NCBI GenBank assembly: GCA_014730295.1
Contig: WJIN01000302.1
Coordinates: 1-14,972, forward strand
Reading direction: 5' to 3'
Origin: Promethearchaeota archaeon
GTDB lineage: Archaea; Asgardarchaeota; Lokiarchaeia; Sigynarchaeales; SOKP01
Length of the DNA: 14,972 nt
Part shown: positions 14,141-14,972 of the stretch, one piece after another
Numbering within the stretch: position 1 is the stretch's first letter
Layout of the letters: the number at the start of each line of letters is the position of its first letter
The notes under the pieces: model-generated
Seen by the model: the letters and a program-made list of their open reading frames with translations, nothing else
Databases searched by the model: none
What the model was told of the DNA's origin: nothing
Program-made: the position numbers and the translations under genes

Positions 14141-14972
14141 CTAGAAATTAAGTTGTTTTATTATACCTATAAAAACCCTTTCAACGGGTCCTTCCATAAG
14201 AACGCTTTCTCCATCAAATGTTATAATGAGATCCCCTCCATCATTATGTACAACAATCGGTTCACCTCTCGCAAATTTTCCAAGGATGACTCCCGCCACT
14301 ACGGAAGCGCAACTTCCCGTTCCGCAAGAATTGGTAATACCAACCCCTCGCTCAAAAACTCTCATTCTACATTCATTACGCGAGATAACCTTCACAAATT
14401 CAACATTAATCTTATTGGGAAAGCGTTTATGAGTTTCTATCGCAGAACCGTATTTATTTAAGTCATTATCATCTAATTGATCGTCTACAAAAATCACCGC
14501 ATGTGGATTTCCCATTGAAACCGCTGAAATATTGAAAATCTTATCTAAGACAGGAAGAGGTTCGTTGATACATTCGAAAGAATCATTCTTATCAGGAATA
14601 ATTGGAATTTCTTCACACTGTAATATAGGTTCTCCCATATTTATTTCTACGCTCGTCACCTCATCATTTCCCGTCACCTTTAATCTCGCGTGGATAATTC
14701 CTTTTAAAGTTTCAATTTCAATTTCCTGGGATTTTATGATATTATGTTCATAGATGTATTTAGCGAAGCACCGAATTCCGTTACCGCACATCTCAGCCTC
14801 TGTTCCATCGTTATTAAAAATTCTCATTTTAATATCCGCCATTTCAGATTCGCATACATATATTAACCCGTCAGCACCGACAGAAAAATGCCATTCACAG
14901 AGTTTTTCTGCCAGTCTCGATTTTTTTTTTTCCGGAATTTGAAGTTCGAGATCATTCACGATAATATAATCA
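14141..14972 (-). CDS. dapF: Diaminopimelate epimerase, 5' end beyond the window
   Basis: A cofactor-independent racemase that converts LL- to meso-diaminopimelate, using two cysteines as acid and base. Both are present: AEMCGNGIRC and NSCGTGSCASV. Also visible are FSVGADGL, FNNDGTEAEM, SMGNPHAV and the C-terminal GPVERVF. The frame is open to the window edge (D-Y-I-I-V-N-D...). The usual N-terminal segment with the GxGNDF motif must lie to the right, so the ATG at 14959 is not the true start. About 277 codons are in view, nearly the full family length. It heads a dapF-lysA gene pair on the minus strand and supplies the LysA substrate. Its presence implies that LL-diaminopimelate is made in this cell, by DapL or by the DapD/C/E route, neither of which is in the window. 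Confidence 0.96.
   Translation of the reverse strand, partial: DYIIVNDLELQIPEKKKSRLAEKLCEWHFSVGADGLIYVCESEMADIKMRIFNNDGTEAEMCGNGIRCFAKYIYEHNIIKSQEIEIETLKGIIHARLKVTGNDEVTSVEINMGEPILQCEEIPIIPDKNDSFECINEPLPVLDKIFNISAVSMGNPHAVIFVDDQLDDNDLNKYGSAIETHKRFPNKINVEFVKVISRNECRMRVFERGVGITNSCGTGSCASVVAGVILGKFARGEPIVVHNDGGDLIITFDGESVLMEGPVERVFIGIIKQLNF

Noticed and set aside
1..14972. CRISPR array, rRNA, intact transposase or prophage genes
   Set aside because: No regularly spaced repeats, no rRNA-like stretches and no recombinase, transposase or structural phage motifs were seen on either strand.

Overview
The window looks archaeal. Most gene starts have an AT-rich TATA-like box about 20-35 bases upstream and little or no room for a leader. 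The only Shine-Dalgarno-like sites are before genes inside or heading an operon. The tRNA-Pro gene does not encode its CCA end, and the DNA is AT-rich. The two histidine kinases, with an H-D-I-N-N phosphoacceptor box, and a broken small gene starting with an LVKGGKYVFGWS motif recall proteins of Asgard (Lokiarchaeia-like) archaea and methanogens. That placement rests on recall of family resemblance and was not searched.

Layout, left to right. At 1-797 (minus) there is an ABC-transporter ATPase whose conserved sequence stops abruptly after the D-loop and continues into unrelated sequence at the window edge. At 1035-1568 there is a small four-helix membrane protein. The stretch 1634-2000 (minus) holds a decayed small gene with three frameshifts. 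A doubtful 90-residue ORF follows at 2180-2452, then a fumarylacetoacetate-hydrolase-family enzyme (2546-3427), tRNA-Pro(TGG) on the minus strand (3478-3551), and a zinc-ribbon-like two-helix membrane protein (3748-4392).

From 7773 down to 4463 on the minus strand runs a signalling block: a PAS-PAS histidine kinase, an unknown 61-residue protein, a stand-alone receiver-domain response regulator with no canonical start codon, and an ADP-ribosylglycohydrolase. They are co-oriented, but the last three each appear to have their own TATA box. Whether the two-component system controls the hydrolase is an inference from order alone.

From 7926 to the right edge lies an amino-acid biosynthesis block: argG (argininosuccinate synthase), then dapA and dapB as a tight pair, a second histidine kinase with a MASE3 membrane sensor, and on the opposite strand dapF (5' end beyond the window) followed by lysA. 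DapA, DapB, DapF and LysA cover four steps of the diaminopimelate route to lysine. The aspartate kinase, aspartate-semialdehyde dehydrogenase and the step(s) from tetrahydrodipicolinate to LL-diaminopimelate are not in view. No CRISPR array, intact insertion sequence or rRNA gene was seen, and no stretch over 300 bases is left without an annotated gene or gene remnant.
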